Below are positions 4,650 through 6,775 of a DNA stretch of 6,775 nucleotides, one piece after another (position 1 is the stretch's first letter; each line of letters begins with the position of its first letter). The notes under the pieces were generated by a model, which worked only from the letters and a program-made list of their open reading frames with translations, searched no databases and was not told where the DNA came from. The DNA is from Burkholderiales bacterium. Lineage in GTDB: Bacteria; Pseudomonadota; Gammaproteobacteria; Burkholderiales; Burkholderiaceae. Location of the stretch: positions 1 through 6,775 of the forward strand of contig CANFNO010000161.1 in assembly GCA_947447845.1 (NCBI GenBank), written 5' to 3'. The translations under genes were made by a program, and so were the position numbers.

Positions 4650-5768
4650 ATGAAAACAACAAGCTTCGGTGTGGGTTCTGGCGGTCTTTCGCGTCGCAGT
4701 GTGCTGGCCGGTGGTGTGTCCGCCTGCGCCTTAGCTGCTTGTGGTGGGGGCAGCGGTAACGATCCCGAACTCCCCTTGGGTAAATACGGCGCCACGACCT
4801 TGGTCACGGACACCGGCACCGCCGGCAAAAAGGACACCAACCTGGCAGGTGCCTGGGGCGTCGCGTTCAACCCCACTGCCGTCGTATGGGTCAACAACGT
4901 CAACACGCAGACCTCCACACTGTACGACGGCACCGGCGCAGTGCAGACGCTGGTGGTAACCGTCCCTGGCGGTGCCAGAGGCGTGGGCCGTCCGACGGGG
5001 ATTGTGTTCAGTGGCAGCACGACAGACTTCACCGTTTCCAATGGCACCACGACCGCACCCGCACGCTTCATCTTCGCCAGCGAAACCGGTGCAATCAGCG
5101 GCTGGGCGTCTACGGTCAATGGCACAAACGGCATCCTGAAAGTTGACAACTCAGCGCGAGGCACGGTGTACAAAGGTTTGGCCATTGCGGCCGAAGCCGG
5201 CGTAAACCGCTTGTATGCCGCAGATTTTGCCGGCGGCAAGATCGATGTGTTCAATGGCAGCTACCAACCCGTCACACTGGCCGGCAACTTTGCAAATCCC
5301 AACGCGGTGGGTGGACTCGCCCCGCACGGAATACAAAACCTGGGCGGCACACTGTATGTGACCTACGCGCTGCGCGCCAGCAATGGCGTTGACTTTGTGA
5401 GCGGCGTTAACCAGGGTCTCGTAAGCGCCTTCGACCTGCAAGGGCGCCTTCTGCGCACCGTCGCGTACAACGACGGTCGCCTTGATGCGCCTTTGGGTCT
5501 GGCCCTGGCGCCAGCCAATTTTGGAGCCGTCAGTGGCGCGCTATTGGTTGGCAACGCCGGTTCCGGACGCATCAAAGCCTTTGAGCCAAACGCGGGTACT
5601 TTCCTGGGTGCCTTGGCTGGCGCTGATGGCAATTTCCTGCAAATCGATGGCCTGCGCAGCTTTGCTTTCGGCAATGGCTTCCGCAGCCAACCCACCAACA
5701 GCCTGTTCTATGCAGCCAGCCCTAACAATGGAGCGAATGGCGCTTATGGGGCGATCACCGCGCTCTAG
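4650..5768 (+). CDS. TIGR03118-family predicted Tat lipoprotein (beta-propeller-like)
   Basis: This is an uncharacterised exported protein of 372 residues. The N-terminus has a twin-arginine motif S14-R-R-S-V-L, a short hydrophobic stretch and a lipobox LAAC with Cys31 as the probable lipidated residue, followed by a Gly/Ser-rich linker. A non-Asp +2 residue suggests outer-membrane sorting; VSAC at Cys26 is a less likely second lipobox. The body (about 50-372) has the motifs I associate with TIGR03118: GAWGVAFNP (67-75), VNNVNTQTSTLYDGTG (81-96), ARFIFASETGAISGW (138-152), YKGLAIA (174-180), LYAADFAGGKIDVF (188-201), APHGIQNLGGTLYVTYA (224-240), PLGLALAP (281-288) and GALLVGNAGSGRIKAF (296-311). 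The repeated LYxxDFxxGxIDVF-like blades suggest a beta-propeller with an NHL-like look. No catalytic residues are known to me. It stands alone on its strand with its own leader, and no link to phenylacetate catabolism is visible. Confidence 0.88.
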   Translation: MKTTSFGVGSGGLSRRSVLAGGVSACALAACGGGSGNDPELPLGKYGATTLVTDTGTAGKKDTNLAGAWGVAFNPTAVVWVNNVNTQTSTLYDGTGAVQTLVVTVPGGARGVGRPTGIVFSGSTTDFTVSNGTTTAPARFIFASETGAISGWASTVNGTNGILKVDNSARGTVYKGLAIAAEAGVNRLYAADFAGGKIDVFNGSYQPVTLAGNFANPNAVGGLAPHGIQNLGGTLYVTYALRASNGVDFVSGVNQGLVSAFDLQGRLLRTVAYNDGRLDAPLGLALAPANFGAVSGALLVGNAGSGRIKAFEPNAGTFLGALAGADGNFLQIDGLRSFAFGNGFRSQPTNSLFYAASPNNGANGAYGAITAL

Positions 5769-5781
5769 GGATGTGACTTCG

Positions 5782-5808
5782 GCGCAGAAGGATTGGCGCC
5801 TTCTGCGC
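5782..5808. terminator. Hairpin between convergent genes (possible bidirectional terminator)
   Basis: GCGCAGAAGG (5782-5791) and CCTTCTGCGC (5799-5808) form a perfect 10-bp stem around a 7-base loop, starting 13 bases after the lipoprotein stop and lying between two converging genes. There is no T run on either side, so this is not a textbook intrinsic terminator. It could slow polymerase, protect the mRNA 3' end, or be part of a repeat. Confidence 0.45.
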
Positions 5809-5821
5809 GCCCACGCGGCTG

Positions 5822-5836
5822 GCCTGCCGTGCAGGC
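5822..5836. other. Small palindrome at the edge of repeat copy B
   Basis: GCCTGC-CGT-GCAGGC is a perfect 6-bp inverted repeat with a 3-base centre, ending at the first base of the 45-bp repeat copy B. A wider pair TGGCCT (5820-5825) / AGGCCA (5879-5884) frames copy B. These symmetries are absent around copy A, so they may be local rather than part of the element. Confidence 0.35.
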
Positions 5837-5880
5837 AGGCACCGCAGGTCAAGCCATTGCTCGCTGTGAAGCGCGGGTAG
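5836..5880 (+). repeat. 45-bp dispersed repeat, copy B (intergenic)
   Basis: This copy is 41/45 identical to 4455-4499, the 3' end of paaY. It lies in the 130-base gap between the lipoprotein gene and iorB, 18 bases beyond the iorB stop, in the same orientation as copy A. It keeps the triplet frame that would read [14 protein letters not shown] and stop, but no real gene is in frame with it. The mismatches are scattered. Confidence 0.85.
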
Positions 5881-5898
5881 GCCAAGGCCCTTTTGCAG

Positions 5899-6672
5899 TC
5901 AGGCGGGCACGGCGTCCGGAGCAAGTGCCTCGTTGGCTTCGAAGATTTTTTGCGCCAACGCGGCAGCGTCTTCACGCAACAAACGCTGGCACCACGCCGC
6001 TACCGATTGCTCCGGCACCGCTTCCGGCTCAAAGGCGATGCGGGGCAGAACGCGTGCAATCACCGGCGAAGTCACCCCGGCGGCGGTCAGCGCTGCAGCA
6101 AAACGACTGGCTGCGTCGCCCATGCGAAAGGCGTTGATATTGGCCTTGACGATGCGCTCACCCTTGCGGCCAAAAAGCCGGTGCAGCTGATGCTCGATCA
6201 GTTCCCCGGCAAAAGGCAGATGCGACGCTGCGGCGCCCAGCACCACGATGTTTTGCACCTTGACGCTGCCCGCCTTTTTGGCCAGCAGCGCGGCATCTAT
6301 CGCCACCAGACGGGGAACTGAAAAAAGCACGTCGTACAGCGCTGGCAATGCCGGGTAATTGCCGACGTTCACCATCGGTGTGATGTCGGTCACGATCCAG
6401 CCATCGGGGCGCAACAGCGGCACGTAGCGCAGCGCCTCCATCGGCTCCACCGAGAGCACCATGCTGGCCATGCCGTCCGCGATCAAATCGCTCGCCACCG
6501 GGTGGTCCGCGATACGCACAAAGGCCGACACGGCGCCGCCACGTTGGGCCATGCCGTGCACCTCGGACTGTTTCAAATGCAGCCCCGCGTCGTGAATCGC
6601 GTGGTCAATCACGCCGGCCATGGTCAGGACGCCCTGACCCCCCACCCCACACACCACCAAGTCGTAATTCAT
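5899..6672 (-). CDS. iorB: Indolepyruvate:ferredoxin oxidoreductase beta subunit (IorB-type)
   Basis: This is the small subunit of a thiamine-diphosphate 2-oxoacid oxidoreductase that decarboxylates aryl-pyruvates to arylacetyl-CoA while reducing ferredoxin in the cytoplasm. The 257-residue product starts MNYDLVVCGVGGQGVLTMAG, with the GxGGQG motif of the 2-oxoacid:acceptor oxidoreductase gamma domain at 9-14. SEVHGMAQRGGAVSAFVR (36-53) and NIVVLGAAAS (141-150) are also typical. The domain ends near residue 195; archaeal IorB proteins are about 200 residues, so the 60-residue Ala-rich tail is an extension. The ATG at 6672 overlaps the TGA of iorA as ATGA, so the two are translationally coupled. 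Beside paa genes it probably feeds phenylacetyl-CoA from phenylpyruvate. Other 2-ketoacid oxidoreductase gamma subunits are the alternative. Confidence 0.88.
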   Translation of the reverse strand: MNYDLVVCGVGGQGVLTMAGVIDHAIHDAGLHLKQSEVHGMAQRGGAVSAFVRIADHPVASDLIADGMASMVLSVEPMEALRYVPLLRPDGWIVTDITPMVNVGNYPALPALYDVLFSVPRLVAIDAALLAKKAGSVKVQNIVVLGAAASHLPFAGELIEHQLHRLFGRKGERIVKANINAFRMGDAASRFAAALTAAGVTSPVIARVLPRIAFEPEAVPEQSVAAWCQRLLREDAAALAQKIFEANEALAPDAVPA

Positions 6673-6775
6673 GCGCTGACCACCGGAATATGACGCTTGG
6701 TTTCGCGGGCTTCCTTGATGTCCTTGATCTCTTTGGCGTAGGTGACGCAGGCGCGCCGGGCGATGATTACCGACA
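6669..6775 (-). CDS. iorA: Indolepyruvate:ferredoxin oxidoreductase alpha subunit (IorA-type), C-terminal fragment
   Basis: The last 34 codons are visible: SVIIARRACVTYAKEIKDIK, then EARETKRHIPVVSA and TGA, with the rest beyond the window edge. The phrase SVIIARRxC is typical of the end of the thiamine-diphosphate-binding part of IorA. Archaeal IorA carries a further ferredoxin-like domain with two cysteine clusters after this point; here the protein stops about 25 residues later and shows only one cysteine, so that domain is absent at this end. It overlaps iorB by four bases (ATGA). The identification leans on this motif plus the partner gene. Confidence 0.78.
   Translation of the reverse strand, partial: SVIIARRACVTYAKEIKDIKEARETKRHIPVVSA

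Noticed and set aside
5482..5880. Plus-strand frame ending in the repeat-derived [14 protein letters not shown]
   Set aside because: It overlaps the lipoprotein gene in another frame for most of its length; only its end, in the repeat, resembles the PaaY tail.

Overview
The window is GC-rich DNA with mostly G/C third codon positions. Its gene content points to an aerobic, aromatic-degrading betaproteobacterium, most likely Burkholderiales and probably Comamonadaceae. That placement is inferred from protein style and gene neighbourhood; no search was possible.

Layout. Bases 1-1095 (+) hold the 3' part of paaE, the reductase of the phenylacetyl-CoA epoxidase. Bases 1216-3255 (+) hold paaZ, the fused oxepin-CoA hydrolase / semialdehyde dehydrogenase that opens the ring and oxidises the product. 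Bases 3256-3896 have no credible gene but are densely repetitive: a 23-bp tandem repeat touching the paaZ stop, two 101-base hairpins in opposite orientation, a 58-bp tandem array between them, and a 29-bp repeat running up to the next gene. Bases 3897-4499 (+) hold paaY, a gamma-carbonic-anhydrase-fold thioesterase whose last codons lie in a 45-bp dispersed repeat. After a hairpin and an AT-rich leader, 4650-5768 (+) encodes a Tat-type lipoprotein of the TIGR03118 family. On the minus strand, 5899-6672 (iorB) and 6669-6775 (end of iorA, running off the edge) encode an indolepyruvate:ferredoxin oxidoreductase-type enzyme and converge on the lipoprotein gene.

How it fits together. IorAB-type enzymes turn aryl-pyruvates (transaminated Phe or Trp) into arylacetyl-CoA. 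Phenylacetyl-CoA is the substrate of the epoxidase that PaaE serves. PaaZ processes the oxepin-CoA, and PaaY hydrolyses stray CoA thioesters. The window therefore looks like the right part of an aromatic amino acid / phenylacetate catabolic locus. The TIGR03118 lipoprotein has no obvious pathway role.

Most unusual signal. Between paaZ and paaY, two hairpins (3295-3395 and 3686-3786) share the same geometry: a 29-position stem around a 43-base loop. The loops are 40/43 identical in inverted orientation, while the stems are unrelated in sequence yet each self-complementary. They bracket the 58-bp array. I recognise no described family with this design; it may be a structured-RNA or mobile hairpin element.
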